A DNA stretch of 64,000 nt from Rhizobiaceae bacterium (GTDB taxonomy: Bacteria; Pseudomonadota; Alphaproteobacteria; Rhizobiales; Rhizobiaceae). The notes beneath the pieces are model-generated. The model did not search any database, was not told the DNA's origin, and was given only the letters and a program-made list of their open reading frames with translations. Where the stretch lies: positions 27,289-91,288 of the forward strand of contig CAJPFN010000067.1 in the NCBI GenBank assembly GCA_905339215.1, read 5' to 3'. The stretch's first letter is position 1. Every line of letters starts with the position of its first letter. This document shows positions 45,847-55,520 of the stretch, one piece after another. A program made the translations under genes and the position numbers.

Positions 45847-46455
45847 TCAAAAAGCCGTCCGCGACTTCAACGCCGCGGCGAGCGTGCCCTCGTCGAGATA
45901 GTCGAGCTCGCCGCCGACCGGGACGCCGTGGGCGAGCCGCGTCACCCTGACGTCGAGGCCGGAGAGCTGGTCGGTGATGTAGTGGGCCGTGGTCTGGCCC
46001 TCGACGGTGGCGTTGACGGCGAGGATGACCTCGCGGACGCCGCCGGCGGCGACGCGCGAGACGAGGCCCTTGATGTTCAGATCGTCGGGGCCGACGCCGT
46101 CGAGCGGCGACAGCGTGCCGCCGAGCACGTGGTAGCGGGCGCTGAGCGCCGCGGCGCGCTCGAGCGCCCAGAGGTCCGAGACGTCCTCGACGACGATCAG
46201 CGTGGCGGGGTCGCGGCGCGGGTCGGAACAGACCGTGCAGGGGTCGACCGTGTCGACATTGCCGCAAACCGAGCAGACGCGGACCTTGTCGACCGCCTCG
46301 CCCATCGCCGCGGCGAGCGGGGCCAGCAGCTGCTCCTTCTTCTTGATCAGGTGAAGTGCGGCGCGCCGGGCCGAGCGCGGGCCCAGCCCCGGCACCTTGG
46401 CGAGGAGCTGGATCAGACGCTCGATTTCGGGGCCGGCGATTCGTTTGGTGGACAT
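45847..46455 (-). CDS. recR: Recombination mediator RecR
   Basis: RecR loads RecA at gaps with RecFO. The 202-residue protein has an N-terminal helix-hairpin-helix ([18 protein letters not shown]), a four-cysteine zinc motif [16 protein letters not shown] near residue 58, and a Toprim domain from [13 protein letters not shown]. It closes the dnaX-ybaB-recR set, although the acetyltransferase gene on the other strand separates it from ybaB. Confidence 0.96.
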   Translation of the reverse strand: MSTKRIAGPEIERLIQLLAKVPGLGPRSARRAALHLIKKKEQLLAPLAAAMGEAVDKVRVCSVCGNVDTVDPCTVCSDPRRDPATLIVVEDVSDLWALERAAALSARYHVLGGTLSPLDGVGPDDLNIKGLVSRVAAGGVREVILAVNATVEGQTTAHYITDQLSGLDVRVTRLAHGVPVGGELDYLDEGTLAAALKSRTAF

Positions 46456-46544
46456 GGCAAGGGTTTAGCGGCGAACAGCAAAAATAGGTAGCGCGGCAAA
46501 CCGCCGAGACTATGGTAACGAGAGATGGAACAATCGGGCCAGGC

Positions 46545-47048
46545 ATGCCGATGGACGCGATAGTCATACGCGCGGCGACGCCCGACGACGAAGCGATCCT
46601 GTCCGATCTGCTCTCCGCTTCCTACGCACGGCTCAAGGGCTACGATCCGCGTGGTCTGGCGAATGCTTTGCCGCTCATGTCGACCGCCAATCCGAAACTT
46701 CTCGCCAGCGGCACCTACTACGTCGCCGAGTTCGCCGCCCGGGCGGCGGGCTGCGGCGGCTGGACCAGGGAAAAGCCCGGTACCGGGGAAACCAGCGACG
46801 GCGTCGGCCATATCCGCCACTTCGCGACCCATCCGGATTTCCTCAGGCGCGGAGTCGCCAAGCGTTTGCTCCGCCATTGCATCGATGAGGCGCGGCAGCG
46901 CGGCGTCCACGTCTTGATGAGCCAGTCGACCCTGCCGGCGGAAAGTTTCTACGCCTCGGCCGGCTTCCGCCGGCTCAACGCCATCGATGTCGAGATGGCC
47001 CCGGGCATTGTCCTGCCGGCGATCGAGATGCGGCTCGACCTCTCCTGA
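46545..47048 (+). CDS. GNAT-family N-acetyltransferase
   Basis: The protein is 167 residues from the ATG at 46545; a start at 46512 or 46551 is also open. It has the GNAT acetyl-CoA-binding pattern: motif A is HFATHPDFLRRGVAKRLLR, in which the R/Q-x-x-G-x-A loop appears as RRGVAK, followed by AESFYASAGFRRL. The substrate is unknown. It is inserted between recR and ybaB on the opposite strand, breaking the usual dnaX-ybaB-recR run. Confidence 0.9.
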   Translation: MPMDAIVIRAATPDDEAILSDLLSASYARLKGYDPRGLANALPLMSTANPKLLASGTYYVAEFAARAAGCGGWTREKPGTGETSDGVGHIRHFATHPDFLRRGVAKRLLRHCIDEARQRGVHVLMSQSTLPAESFYASAGFRRLNAIDVEMAPGIVLPAIEMRLDLS

Positions 47049-47053
47049 ACCGT

Positions 47054-47377
47054 TCAGAACGGCAGCTTCATGCCGGGCGGGATGGGCAGGCCGGCGGTGA
47101 GTTCGCGGGTCTTTTCCTGCATGGCCTGCTCGACCTTCGACTTGGCGTCGTTGTGCGCGGCGATGATCAGGTCCTCGAGGATCTCGACATCGTCCTCTTT
47201 GAACAGCGAGGGGTCGATGTCGAGCTTCTTCATCTCGAACTTGCCGGAGATGGTGACCTTGACCATGCCGCCGCCGGCCTGGCCGGTCGCCTCCATCGTG
47301 GCGATCTCGTCCTGCATGGCCTGGAATTTCGCCTGCATTTCCTTGGCCTTGCCCATCAGGCCGAGAAGATCCTTCAT
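47054..47377 (-). CDS. YbaB/EbfC nucleoid-associated protein
   Basis: The 107-residue protein binds DNA as a dimer and is proposed to act in nucleoid organisation. [41 protein letters not shown] and the Met/Gly/Leu-rich end ([13 protein letters not shown]) are family hallmarks. It starts 19 bases after dnaX and is cotranscribed with it, as in most bacteria. Confidence 0.95.
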   Translation of the reverse strand: MKDLLGLMGKAKEMQAKFQAMQDEIATMEATGQAGGGMVKVTISGKFEMKKLDIDPSLFKEDDVEILEDLIIAAHNDAKSKVEQAMQEKTRELTAGLPIPPGMKLPF

Positions 47378-47396
47378 TGTCGCCTCCTAGATTGCG

Positions 47397-49220
47397 TCAG
47401 AATTGGTCGTCGTCTTCGCCGGCAGATTCCGGCGGCGGCGGGGCCTCGGCCTCCGGCTGGCCGGCCACGTCCGGGATGCGCACGTCGATGATGCGCGCGC
47501 CGGGGAACCTCGCCAGGATGGCGGCGACCGCGGGGTCGCTCTTCGCATCGACGATCGCCGTCTCGCGCCGCGCGGCGTCGGCCTCGGCGAGCGTCGGAGC
47601 GCCCTCCTCGCGCGATAGCGAGACCATCCAGTTGCGGCCGGTCCAGGCCTTCAGCCTGGCGGAGAGGTCGCCGAGCAGGGATTTCGGCGCGTCGCCGGTC
47701 AAGTTGACCTCGAGGCGGCCCGGCTCCAGCCGGACCAGGCGAACGCAGCGGCGCACAAGAACCTTGAACGCCATGTCGCGATTCTGATCGGCGAGCGCGG
47801 CGATATCGGCAAGCGAGGCGACGGAAACGGAAGGCGTCTCGGGGACGGGCTCCGGAGGGGCAAGGCGGGACGCTTCGGCGAGCGGTCGCGGCTCGGCCTC
47901 GACCAGCCGCATGGTCTGGCCGCCGCCGTTCGGCGCGATGCGGGCCTGCGCCACCGCGGAGGCGCCGTTGCCGCCGGGCGAAGATCCTGCGCCGCCGCCG
48001 CGCACGGGGGGCCGCGGGCCAGTCTCGGGCGCCGTCGAGGCAAGCGAATCGACCTGGCGGATCGCCTCGTCGAGGGTAGGCAGCGTCGCGGCGTGGGCGA
48101 TGCGGATCAGCACCATCTCGGCGGCGCTGACCGGCCGGTGCGAACCCTGCACCTCCGGAATGCCCTTCAATAACATCTGCCAGGCGCGCGAGAGCACGCG
48201 GACCGAAAGCGCCTGCGAGAAGGCCTGCCCGCGCTCGCGCTCGCTCTCGGTCAGGGACGCGTCGGACACCGCCGCCGGAACGAACTTCAGGCGCGTGACG
48301 AGATGATTGAACTCGGCGAGATCGGTGAGCACGGTCGCCGGGTCGGCGCCGCCGTCGTACTGGGCGCGGAACTCGGCGAGTGCAGCGGCCACCTCGCCCT
48401 TCATCAGTTGTTCGAAGAGGTCGATGACGCGCGTGCGGTCGCCCAGCCCGAGCATGGCGCGGACGGCTTCCGCCGTGACCGCGCCGGCGCCGTGGGCGAT
48501 GGCCTGGTCGAAGATCGACAGCGCGTCGCGGGCGGAGCCCTCCGCGGCGCGGGCGATCATGCCGAGTGCCTCGTCCTCGGCGGCGATCTCCTCCTTCGCC
48601 GCGATGTCCTTCAGGTGCGCGACCAGAAGGCCCGAATCGATGCGCCGCAGGTCGAAGCGCTGGCAGCGCGACAGAATGGTGATCGGCACCTTGCGGATCT
48701 CGGTCGTCGCGAAGATGAACTTCACGTGCGGCGGCGGCTCCTCCAGCGTCTTCAGCAGGCCGTTGAAGGCCTGCGTGGAGAGCATGTGCACCTCGTCGAT
48801 GATGTAGACCTTGTAACGCGCCGAGACCGGCGCGTAGCGGACCTGCTCGATGATCTCGCGAATATCGTCGATGCCGGTATGCGAGGCCGCGTCCATCTCG
48901 ATGACGTCGACGTGGCGGCCTTCCATGATCGCCTTGCAGTGTTCGCCGGGCTGGGAGAGGTCGACGGAGGGGCGGTCGATGTCGGCGGTCTTGTAGTTCA
49001 GTGCGCGGGCGAGGATGCGGGCGGTGGTGGTCTTGCCGACGCCGCGGACGCCCGTCAGCATCCAGGCCTGCGCGATGCGGCCCGTGGCAAAGGCGTTGGT
49101 GAGGGTGCGCACCATCGGCTCCTGGCCGATCAGCGTGCTGAAATCGGCCGGGCGGTACTTGCGCGCAAGCACGCGGTAGGCGGCGCCCTTGCCCGTTCCG
49201 GCCTGTGCGGATTCGCTCAT
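47397..49220 (-). CDS. dnaX: DNA polymerase III subunit gamma/tau
   Basis: DnaX is the clamp-loader ATPase and holoenzyme organiser. The start at 49220 gives 607 residues. Walker A is GVRGVGKTTTARI near residue 48, Walker B with YIIDEVHML near 130, and the SRC motif ILSRCQRFD near 175. The four-cysteine zinc module of E. coli is largely lost, only EHCK remains, as in other Rhizobiales. Domain III runs to about 370, followed by a tau-like tail. No frameshift signal for gamma was seen. Confidence 0.96.
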   Translation of the reverse strand: MSESAQAGTGKGAAYRVLARKYRPADFSTLIGQEPMVRTLTNAFATGRIAQAWMLTGVRGVGKTTTARILARALNYKTADIDRPSVDLSQPGEHCKAIMEGRHVDVIEMDAASHTGIDDIREIIEQVRYAPVSARYKVYIIDEVHMLSTQAFNGLLKTLEEPPPHVKFIFATTEIRKVPITILSRCQRFDLRRIDSGLLVAHLKDIAAKEEIAAEDEALGMIARAAEGSARDALSIFDQAIAHGAGAVTAEAVRAMLGLGDRTRVIDLFEQLMKGEVAAALAEFRAQYDGGADPATVLTDLAEFNHLVTRLKFVPAAVSDASLTESERERGQAFSQALSVRVLSRAWQMLLKGIPEVQGSHRPVSAAEMVLIRIAHAATLPTLDEAIRQVDSLASTAPETGPRPPVRGGGAGSSPGGNGASAVAQARIAPNGGGQTMRLVEAEPRPLAEASRLAPPEPVPETPSVSVASLADIAALADQNRDMAFKVLVRRCVRLVRLEPGRLEVNLTGDAPKSLLGDLSARLKAWTGRNWMVSLSREEGAPTLAEADAARRETAIVDAKSDPAVAAILARFPGARIIDVRIPDVAGQPEAEAPPPPESAGEDDDQF

Positions 49221-49334
49221 CAGCCTGCCTTCATCCCTGCGCCCGGACATTGCGCCCGGCTCCAGCGCGAGTTTCGCCTGCGCCGTGACGCGCCGTCAAC
49301 GAGCCGGCGAGCGGAAGGGACGGAGGGCGAAGAG

Positions 49335-49434
49335 GCGGGAGGCTGGAACAATGACCCGTTCCGGGCTCGTTAGGGCTGCTTCCTTCCGGACCTGACCCGG
49401 TTGGCGAGTGGAGCGTCCACCACCAACCTCCCGC
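49335..49434 (-). ncRNA. ffs: Signal recognition particle 4.5S RNA
   Basis: On the minus strand, GGTCAGGTCCGGAAGGAAGC, the universally conserved SRP RNA tetraloop and asymmetric loop segment, occupies about 49373-49395. Terminal segments GCGGGAGG (49434-49427) and CCTCCCGC (49342-49335) pair to close the rod. The length is close to 100 bases, that of the bacterial short form. It lies just upstream of dnaX, its frequent neighbour in alphaproteobacteria. Confidence 0.97.
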
Positions 49435-49580
49435 GGCTGATATCGGCAATCCCGACCCGAAATGCAAGAGAAGAACCGGAGCCCGATATCAGGCGTCCTG
49501 CACAATTCCCCGGTGGCCCTTGCAGGCGTCCCGCGCCCGTCCTAGCGTCTTTCCCGACATATGACCCAGGGGGAGCGTCC

Positions 49581-50000
49581 ATGCTGCCGGTAAGGACGAC
49601 CGGATTTTCGCTGGATGGCCGGCTGGAGGCCGACAGCGAGCCCGTGATCTGGCTCGGCCTGTGCGAACTCCGGCTGATGAACGATCGGCGCTGGCCCTGG
49701 CTGCTGCTCGTGCCGCAGCGGCCGGGCATCGAGGAGATCCACGACCTCACCCCGCTCGACCAGACAATGCTGACCTTCGAAACGAACCTAGTGGCGCAGA
49801 CGCTGAAGACGGTGACGGGCTGCACCAAGATCAACAGCGGCGCGCTCGGCAACAGGGTCCGCCAGCTCCACGTCCACGTCGTCGCGCGCAACGAAGGCGA
49901 TCCCGGCTGGCCCGGACCAGTCTGGGGCCACGGAGCGCGCGAACCCTACCGGCGCGAGGACCTGCACCAGTTCGCCGACCGGCTGCGAAGCGCCCTTTGA
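49581..50000 (+). CDS. HIT-domain protein
   Basis: The 139-residue protein has the histidine triad RQLHVHVVAR near residue 95, the active site for nucleotide hydrolysis or transfer. WLLLVPQRPGIEEIHDL and NSGALGNRVRQLHVHV are typical for the bacterial subset that resembles diadenosine-tetraphosphate hydrolases. GGGGAG lies five bases before the ATG. It is followed 31 bases later by nudC, so both genes may handle nucleotide damage or signals. Confidence 0.9.
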   Translation: MLPVRTTGFSLDGRLEADSEPVIWLGLCELRLMNDRRWPWLLLVPQRPGIEEIHDLTPLDQTMLTFETNLVAQTLKTVTGCTKINSGALGNRVRQLHVHVVARNEGDPGWPGPVWGHGAREPYRREDLHQFADRLRSAL

Positions 50001-50031
50001 CAGACCGGACATCCATCGCCAAGAGGACTTG

Positions 50032-50976
50032 ATGAGCTTCCCGTTCTTCGACGCGCCGCCGCGCGAACCGAGCCAGTTCGTCGGCTACGCCGGAAACACG
50101 ATCGACCGTCGCTCGGAGGAGCGCAGCGACGATTCGGCGCGCGAGGCCCTGGCGGATCCGGCGACGCGGCTGATGCTGTTTCGCGGCGGACGTATCCATC
50201 TCAAGACGGGCCCAGGCGGCTTCGACCCCTATTTCTCGGTCGCCGAGAGCGCGGCGCTGGCAACGAAACTCGACGAGGCGGTGCTGCTCGGCTGGACGCC
50301 CGCGGGCCCGGTGGTCGCCGCGCCAGCGGGGCTTGAGCCGGAAGCGCTGCCCGAAGACATCAAGGCGATCGACTTCCGCTCCGTGACGATACAAGGATTA
50401 CTCGATGCGGAAGCCTCCGGCGCGCTGGCGCAAGGCGGCGCTCTGCTCGGCTGGCACGCCACCCACCGGTTCTGCGGGCGCTGCGGCGCCACGACCGAGA
50501 TTCGCGCCGGCGGTTACAAGCGGCAGTGCACGGGCTGCAATGCCGAGCATTTCCCGCGCACCGATCCGGTGGCGATCATGCTGGCGTTGAGCGGCGACCG
50601 CTGCCTGCTCGGCCGCAGCCCGCATTTCCCGCCCGGCATGTATTCGGCGCTGGCCGGCTTCATCGAGCCGGGCGAGACGATCGAGAATGCGGTGCGCCGC
50701 GAGACGCTGGACGAGGCCGGCATCCGCCTTGGGCGGGTCGCCTACCACGCCAGTCAGCCCTGGCCGTTCCCCTATTCGCTGATGATCGGCTGCTACGGCG
50801 AGGCGCTCAACGAGGACATCCGCTTCGACAGCCGTGAACTGGAGGATTGCCGCTGGTTCACCCGCGACGAGGTGCGCGCCATCCTCGCCGGCGACAAGTT
50901 CGCCGGCGTGTTCGTGCCGCCGCGGACGGCGATTGCGCACCACCTGATCAGGGCCTGGGCGGAGAGCGAGGGCTAG
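50032..50976 (+). CDS. nudC: NAD(+)/NADH pyrophosphatase and deNADding enzyme NudC
   Basis: NudC hydrolyses NADH and NAD-capped RNA. The 314-residue protein starts at ATG 50032 (a TTG lies just before it). The zinc ribbon uses RFCGRCG and RQCTGCN near residues 145-170. The Nudix box begins at GFIEPGETIE near 207 and includes RRETLDEAGI with the catalytic glutamates. A C-terminal SQPWPFPYSLMI is the NudC-specific SQPWPFPxS motif. It follows the HIT gene. Confidence 0.96.
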   Translation: MSFPFFDAPPREPSQFVGYAGNTIDRRSEERSDDSAREALADPATRLMLFRGGRIHLKTGPGGFDPYFSVAESAALATKLDEAVLLGWTPAGPVVAAPAGLEPEALPEDIKAIDFRSVTIQGLLDAEASGALAQGGALLGWHATHRFCGRCGATTEIRAGGYKRQCTGCNAEHFPRTDPVAIMLALSGDRCLLGRSPHFPPGMYSALAGFIEPGETIENAVRRETLDEAGIRLGRVAYHASQPWPFPYSLMIGCYGEALNEDIRFDSRELEDCRWFTRDEVRAILAGDKFAGVFVPPRTAIAHHLIRAWAESEG

Positions 50977-51042
50977 GGCCGGCCTTGCCACACGGAAATT
51001 TTCTTGTGTGGCAAGGCGGTTCAACCGCCCTATCGGGCCCGA

Positions 51043-51906
51043 TCAGTCGGCGACCTTCCACTCCTCGCGCGAGGGGCTCGCCGGATAGACGCCCAGGATG
51101 CGCACTTCCTTCGAGAAGAAGCGCAGCTCCTCCAGCGCATTCTTGACGCCCGCATCCTCGGGATGGCCCTCGATGTCCGCGTAAAACAGCGTCGCGGTGA
51201 AGGCCCCGAGCTGGTAGCTCTCGAGCTTGGTCATATTGACGCCGTTGGTGGCGAAGCCGCCCATCGCCTTGTAGAGCGCGGCGGGAACGTTGCGGACACG
51301 GAAGATGAAGGTGGTCATCATCTTCGCCTCAGCCGACGGGCGATCGACCCAGTGCTTGGACTTGGTGAGAACGACGAAGCGGGTGACGTTGGTGTCGGTG
51401 TCCTCGACGTTCTCCTCGAGGATGTCGAGGCCGTAGAGTTCGGCGGCGAGCTTCGGCGCCAGCGCCGCCATGGAGCGCACCTTCTCCGCCGATACGAGCT
51501 TCGCCGCGCCCGCCGTGTCGCCGGCGACCATCGGCTTCCAGCCGTTCCTGCGGATGTACTTCCGGCACTGGCCGAGCGCGTGGATGTGGCTGTGGACCGT
51601 GCGGATCTCCTCGCGCTTCACGCCGGGCAATACCATCAGGTGGAAGTGGATCGGCAGGAAATACTCGCCGATGATGTGCAGCTTCGATTCCGGCAGGAGA
51701 TGGTGGATGTCGGCGACGCGGCCGGCGATCGTGTTCTCGATCGGGATCATGGCGAGGTCGGCCTTGCCCGTCTCGACGGCGTTGAAGGCATCCTCGAAGG
51801 TCGGGCAAGGCAACGGCTCCATCGACGGGAACATGTTGCGGCAGGCGGTGTCGGAGTTGGCCCCGGGCTCGCCCTGGAATGAGATCCGGTTGGTCTTCGG
51901 AGGCAT
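51043..51906 (-). CDS. pheA: Prephenate dehydratase
   Basis: PheA converts prephenate to phenylpyruvate in phenylalanine synthesis. The 287-residue protein has a periplasmic-binding-like catalytic domain (about residues 8-185, with GEPGANSD, PIENTIAGRV and the TRF motif in NVTRFVVL) and a C-terminal ACT domain (about 205-280) with NMTKLESYQLG, which binds phenylalanine for feedback control. There is no chorismate mutase domain. It follows kdsB by 13 bases on the same strand. Confidence 0.95.
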   Translation of the reverse strand: MPPKTNRISFQGEPGANSDTACRNMFPSMEPLPCPTFEDAFNAVETGKADLAMIPIENTIAGRVADIHHLLPESKLHIIGEYFLPIHFHLMVLPGVKREEIRTVHSHIHALGQCRKYIRRNGWKPMVAGDTAGAAKLVSAEKVRSMAALAPKLAAELYGLDILEENVEDTDTNVTRFVVLTKSKHWVDRPSAEAKMMTTFIFRVRNVPAALYKAMGGFATNGVNMTKLESYQLGAFTATLFYADIEGHPEDAGVKNALEELRFFSKEVRILGVYPASPSREEWKVAD

Positions 51907-51919
51907 GGCGGTATCCTGT

Positions 51920-52648
51920 TCAGGCGGCAAGCATGGCGCGGGCGCGCTCGAGGTCGTGGGGCGTGTCGACGCCGAGCGGCACGGTGTCGACGATCTCGGC
52001 TTCGATGCGCATCCCGGCTTCCAGCGCGCGGAGCTGCTCAAGACGCTCGCGGACTTCCAGCGCCGACGGCGGCAGGGCGACGAAGCGCTCGAGCGCGGCG
52101 CGACGATAGGCGTAGAGGCCGATGTGATGGTAGAGCGGCCCGTCGCCCCAGGGCGCGGTGGCGCGGGTGAAGTAGAGCGCGCGCAGCCGCGAGGCCGAGA
52201 TCGGCGAGCCGACGATCTTGACGACGTTGGGGTTGTCGCGCTCGTCCTCGCGGGAAATCACGGCACCGAGCGTGGCGATGTCGACGGCGGGATCGTCCAG
52301 CGGAGGTATCGCAGCGGCGATCGTCGACGGGTCGATGGTCGGCAGGTCGCCCTGGACGTTGACGACCACGTCGACCCGTTTCTGCGCGTCGAGCCGCAAC
52401 AGCGCCTCGTGGATGCGGTCGGAGCCGGACTGGTGGTCGGCGCGCGTCATCACCGCCTCGAAGCCGGCCGCCCTGACGGCGTCGGCGACGGCATCGGTGT
52501 CGGTCGCAACGACCACGCGGCCGAGGCCACTCTCGGCGGCGCGAGCGGCGACGTGGACGATCATCGGACGCCCCGCGATGTCGGCGAGCGGCTTGTTCGG
52601 CAGGCGGGTCGACGACATCCGCGCGGGGATCAGGATCAGGATCGACAT
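51920..52648 (-). CDS. kdsB: 3-deoxy-manno-octulosonate cytidylyltransferase
   Basis: KdsB activates Kdo to CMP-Kdo for lipid A/LPS core synthesis. The 242-residue protein has the nucleotidyltransferase N-terminus [20 protein letters not shown] with the conserved lysine, [13 protein letters not shown] near residue 80, and [10 protein letters not shown] near 100 with the metal aspartate. kdsB-pheA order is common in Rhizobiales. It is divergent from the cytochrome c gene, with 184 bases between. Confidence 0.95.
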   Translation of the reverse strand: MSILILIPARMSSTRLPNKPLADIAGRPMIVHVAARAAESGLGRVVVATDTDAVADAVRAAGFEAVMTRADHQSGSDRIHEALLRLDAQKRVDVVVNVQGDLPTIDPSTIAAAIPPLDDPAVDIATLGAVISREDERDNPNVVKIVGSPISASRLRALYFTRATAPWGDGPLYHHIGLYAYRRAALERFVALPPSALEVRERLEQLRALEAGMRIEAEIVDTVPLGVDTPHDLERARAMLAA

Positions 52649-52832
52649 ATCGGATGGCCGGGCGGCGGAAGGCCTTCGAAAGTGGCAAAAAGTCTCACTG
52701 GGTGCGCCTTATATGTGTTGCAAGGGCCGAGTAAAAGACCTAGTTTCCGCGCGATTTGACCGGCTCCGGCCGGCCGAAAGCGTATTGCATCGCGGCGAAC
52801 CAGCCGCGGCGGGGAAAGGGAGCCTCGGGCGA

Positions 52833-53495
52833 ATGGACTCTTTTGAATTCAACAAGATCATCGGGGGATTGCTGGGGACTGTCTTCGTGGTGTTCACGAT
52901 CGGCATCGTCTCCGACACGATCTTCGCTTCCCCGGTGCCCGAGAAGCCCGGCTATGCCATCGAAGTGGCCGAGGAGGAGCACGGCGGCGGCGGGGCAGCT
53001 GGCGGCGAAACCGCAGAGACCCCGATCGGCACGCTGCTCGCCAGCGCCGACGCGACCGCCGGCGCTGCCGTCTTCAAGAAGTGCGCGGCTTGCCACACGG
53101 TCGAAAAGGGCGGCGCCCACAAGGTCGGCCCGAACCTGTGGGACATCGTCAATCGCCCGGTCGCCTCGCATGAGGGCTTCGCCTATTCGGCGGCGATGAA
53201 GGAATTCGCCCAGGGCGGCTCGGTGGCCTGGGACTACGAGCACCTGTCGAACTTCATCCTGTCGCCGAAGGGGCTGGTGAAGGGAACCGCGATGGGCTTC
53301 GCCGGCCTGAAGAAGCCCGATGAACGCGCCAACGTCATCGCCTACCTGCGCACGCTGTCGGATTCGCCGGCGCCGCTGCCGGAAGCGGGTGCCGCGCCCG
53401 CCGCCGAGAACGCGTCGGCCCCGGCCGAGGGTGCGGCTCCTGCGGCGGAAGGCGCGGCTCCTGCAGAGGGCGCCCAGCCGGCCCCGGCGCAGTAA
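52833..53495 (+). CDS. cycM: Membrane-anchored class I cytochrome c (CycM type)
   Basis: This is a monohaem cytochrome c that passes electrons to a terminal oxidase. The 220-residue protein has an uncleaved N-terminal helix (about residues 9-30), a Gly/Glu-rich linker, then the haem motif CAACH (C84, C87, H88) and the methionine ligand in GTAMGFAG near 150. The last 40 residues are an Ala/Pro/Glu repeat tail (AEGAAP units), which is unusual. It is followed by a strong terminator. Confidence 0.93.
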   Translation: MDSFEFNKIIGGLLGTVFVVFTIGIVSDTIFASPVPEKPGYAIEVAEEEHGGGGAAGGETAETPIGTLLASADATAGAAVFKKCAACHTVEKGGAHKVGPNLWDIVNRPVASHEGFAYSAAMKEFAQGGSVAWDYEHLSNFILSPKGLVKGTAMGFAGLKKPDERANVIAYLRTLSDSPAPLPEAGAAPAAENASAPAEGAAPAAEGAAPAEGAQPAPAQ

Positions 53496-53520
53496 CGCAG
53501 GCGTCATTTCCGCTTCCATG

Positions 53521-53548
53521 AAAAAGCCGGGTTCCGCCCGGCTTTTTT
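53521..53548 (+). terminator. Rho-independent terminator of cycM
   Basis: AAAAGCCGGG and CCCGGCTTTT pair around a 5-base loop and end in a T run, 27 bases after the cytochrome stop. It separates cycM from the peptide-transporter operon. Confidence 0.88.
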
Positions 53549-53642
53549 CACGTCAGGGCGGCGGAAACCGAGGGCGCCGGGTTTCCATGCCGGCCCGATG
53601 GTCTACATTGCGCGGCAGGGCGACGGACACGGAAGGCAATCG

Positions 53643-55520
53643 ATGAGAGAACCCGCACGACGCATCATCCGCATGGCCGCGGCCGCGGCGCTGTTCGCGG
53701 CCGGCCTCGGGACGGCCGGCGCCGACGAGTGGCGCACGGTGTCGTCGCTGGTCGGCGCGTCGAAATATGAGGCGGGCTTCGCGCGCTACGACTACGTCAA
53801 TCCCGACGCGCCGAAGGGCGGCACGCTGAACGCGGTGGCGCAAGGCACCTTCGACAGTCTCAATCCCTTCATCACGCGCGGCACGGCGGCGGCCGGCTTC
53901 GCTCCGTTCGGCGGCGGCCTGCTCTACGAGACGCTGATGAGCCAGGCGACCGACGAGCCGGGCACCTCGCATCCGCTGATCGCCGAGGCCTTCAAGTATC
54001 CGGACGACTATTCATCGGCCACCTACCGCATCGACGCGCGGGCGAAATGGCACGACGGCACGCCGATCACGGCCGCGGACGTGGTGTGGTCGCTGGACGT
54101 CCTGAAGGCGAACAGCCCGATGTACAACCGCTACTTCCACAACGTGAAGGAGGCGGTCGCGCTTTCGGAACACGAGGTGGAGTTCCGCTTCGACGAGAAG
54201 GGCAACCGCGAGCTGCCGCACATCATGGGCGACCTCACCGTGCTGCCGAAACACTGGTGGGAGGGCACGGACCCCGCGGGCAAGAAGCGCGACATCGCCC
54301 AACCGACGCTGGAGAAGCCGCTGGGCTCCGGGCCCTACAGGATCGACAGCTTCAAGCCCGGCTCCGAGATCACGTGGTCGCGCGTCGAGGACTACTGGGG
54401 CGCCGCCCTGCCGGTGAATGTCGGGCGCAACAATTTCGACCGCCGCCGCTATGTCTACTTCAACGACGACGATGCCATGTGGCAGGCCTTCACCAAGGGC
54501 AACTACCAGGACGTGCGCTTCGAGAACCGCTCGCAGCGCTGGGCCGAATACTACAAGTTTCCGGCATTCACGGCCGGCGACGTGAAGAAGCGGGAATTCG
54601 CGCAGGAGGCCGGCGAGCCGATGCAGGGCTTCGTGCTCAACACGCGGAGGCCGCAGTTCCAGGACCGGCGGGTTCGCGAGGCGCTGACTTGGGCGTTCGA
54701 CTTCGAAAGCATGAACCGCACGCTTTTCTACGGGCTCTACACGCGCACCGACAGCTATTTCGAGGGCGGCGAACTCGCCTCGTCCGGCCTGCCGCAGGGA
54801 CGCGAGCTCGAGTTGCTCGAGCCCTTCCGCGACAAGTTGCCGCCCGAGGTGTTCGAACAGGAATTCAAACTGCCGGTCTACGACATGCCGCAGGCGACGC
54901 GCGACAACCTGCGCAAGGCCTTCGACCTGTTCAAGCAGGCCGGCTGGACGAGCCAGGGCGGCAAGCTCGTCAACACCAAGGGCGAGCAGTTCGCCATCGA
55001 GTTCCTCGGCGACGACCCGAGCGACGAGCGCATCATCGGCCCCTATATCGCCAGCCTGCGCAAGCTCGGCGTCGACGCCTCGATCCGGGTCGTCGACACC
55101 AGCCAGTATGTCAACCGGGTGCGAGCCTTCGAGTTCGACAGCGTTGTCACGGTGATGGCGCAGTCGCAGTCGCCCGGCAACGAGCAACGCGACTTCTGGA
55201 GCAGCGCGGCCGCCGACCTGCCCGGTTCGCGCAACCTGATGGGCATCAAGGATCCGGTGGTCGACGCGCTCATCGACAGGATCGTGTTCGCCAAGGACCG
55301 CGAGGGGCTGGTCGCCGCCACCCACGCGCTCGACCGCGTGCTGCTGTGGAACTACTACGTGGTTCCGCACTGGCACAATCCGGTGGTCTGGGCCGCCTAC
55401 TGGGACAAGTTCGGCATGCCGGAGAAGCAGCCCGCCTATTCCGGCGTCGACGTCGATTCCTGGTGGATCGACAAGGACAAGGAGGCCGCGCTGGCGGCGA
55501 AGTACAAGGGGGCCAATTGA
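53643..55520 (+). CDS. yejA: Peptide ABC transporter substrate-binding protein (YejA-like, Sec)
   Basis: This is a periplasmic receptor for oligopeptides or microcin-C-like peptides. From the ATG at 53643, preceded by GGAAGG, it has 625 residues, with a Sec signal peptide ending near GTAGADE. The family 5 fold is clear: YDYVNPDAPKGGTLN near residue 50, ARAKWHDGTPITAADVVW near 130, and PHWHNPVVWAAYWDKFG near the end. It overlaps the next receptor gene by four bases (TTGA). It heads the yejA1-A2-B-E-(TA4)-F operon. Confidence 0.92.
   Translation: MREPARRIIRMAAAAALFAAGLGTAGADEWRTVSSLVGASKYEAGFARYDYVNPDAPKGGTLNAVAQGTFDSLNPFITRGTAAAGFAPFGGGLLYETLMSQATDEPGTSHPLIAEAFKYPDDYSSATYRIDARAKWHDGTPITAADVVWSLDVLKANSPMYNRYFHNVKEAVALSEHEVEFRFDEKGNRELPHIMGDLTVLPKHWWEGTDPAGKKRDIAQPTLEKPLGSGPYRIDSFKPGSEITWSRVEDYWGAALPVNVGRNNFDRRRYVYFNDDDAMWQAFTKGNYQDVRFENRSQRWAEYYKFPAFTAGDVKKREFAQEAGEPMQGFVLNTRRPQFQDRRVREALTWAFDFESMNRTLFYGLYTRTDSYFEGGELASSGLPQGRELELLEPFRDKLPPEVFEQEFKLPVYDMPQATRDNLRKAFDLFKQAGWTSQGGKLVNTKGEQFAIEFLGDDPSDERIIGPYIASLRKLGVDASIRVVDTSQYVNRVRAFEFDSVVTVMAQSQSPGNEQRDFWSSAAADLPGSRNLMGIKDPVVDALIDRIVFAKDREGLVAATHALDRVLLWNYYVVPHWHNPVVWAAYWDKFGMPEKQPAYSGVDVDSWWIDKDKEAALAAKYKGAN

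Noticed and set aside
47397..49220. Programmed frameshift in dnaX producing a short gamma subunit
   Set aside because: No slippery A-run with a downstream hairpin was seen at the expected place.
54047..55516. Upstream extension of the second receptor's frame
   Set aside because: It lies wholly within yejA1 in another frame; the TTG at 55517 begins a clear Tat signal peptide.
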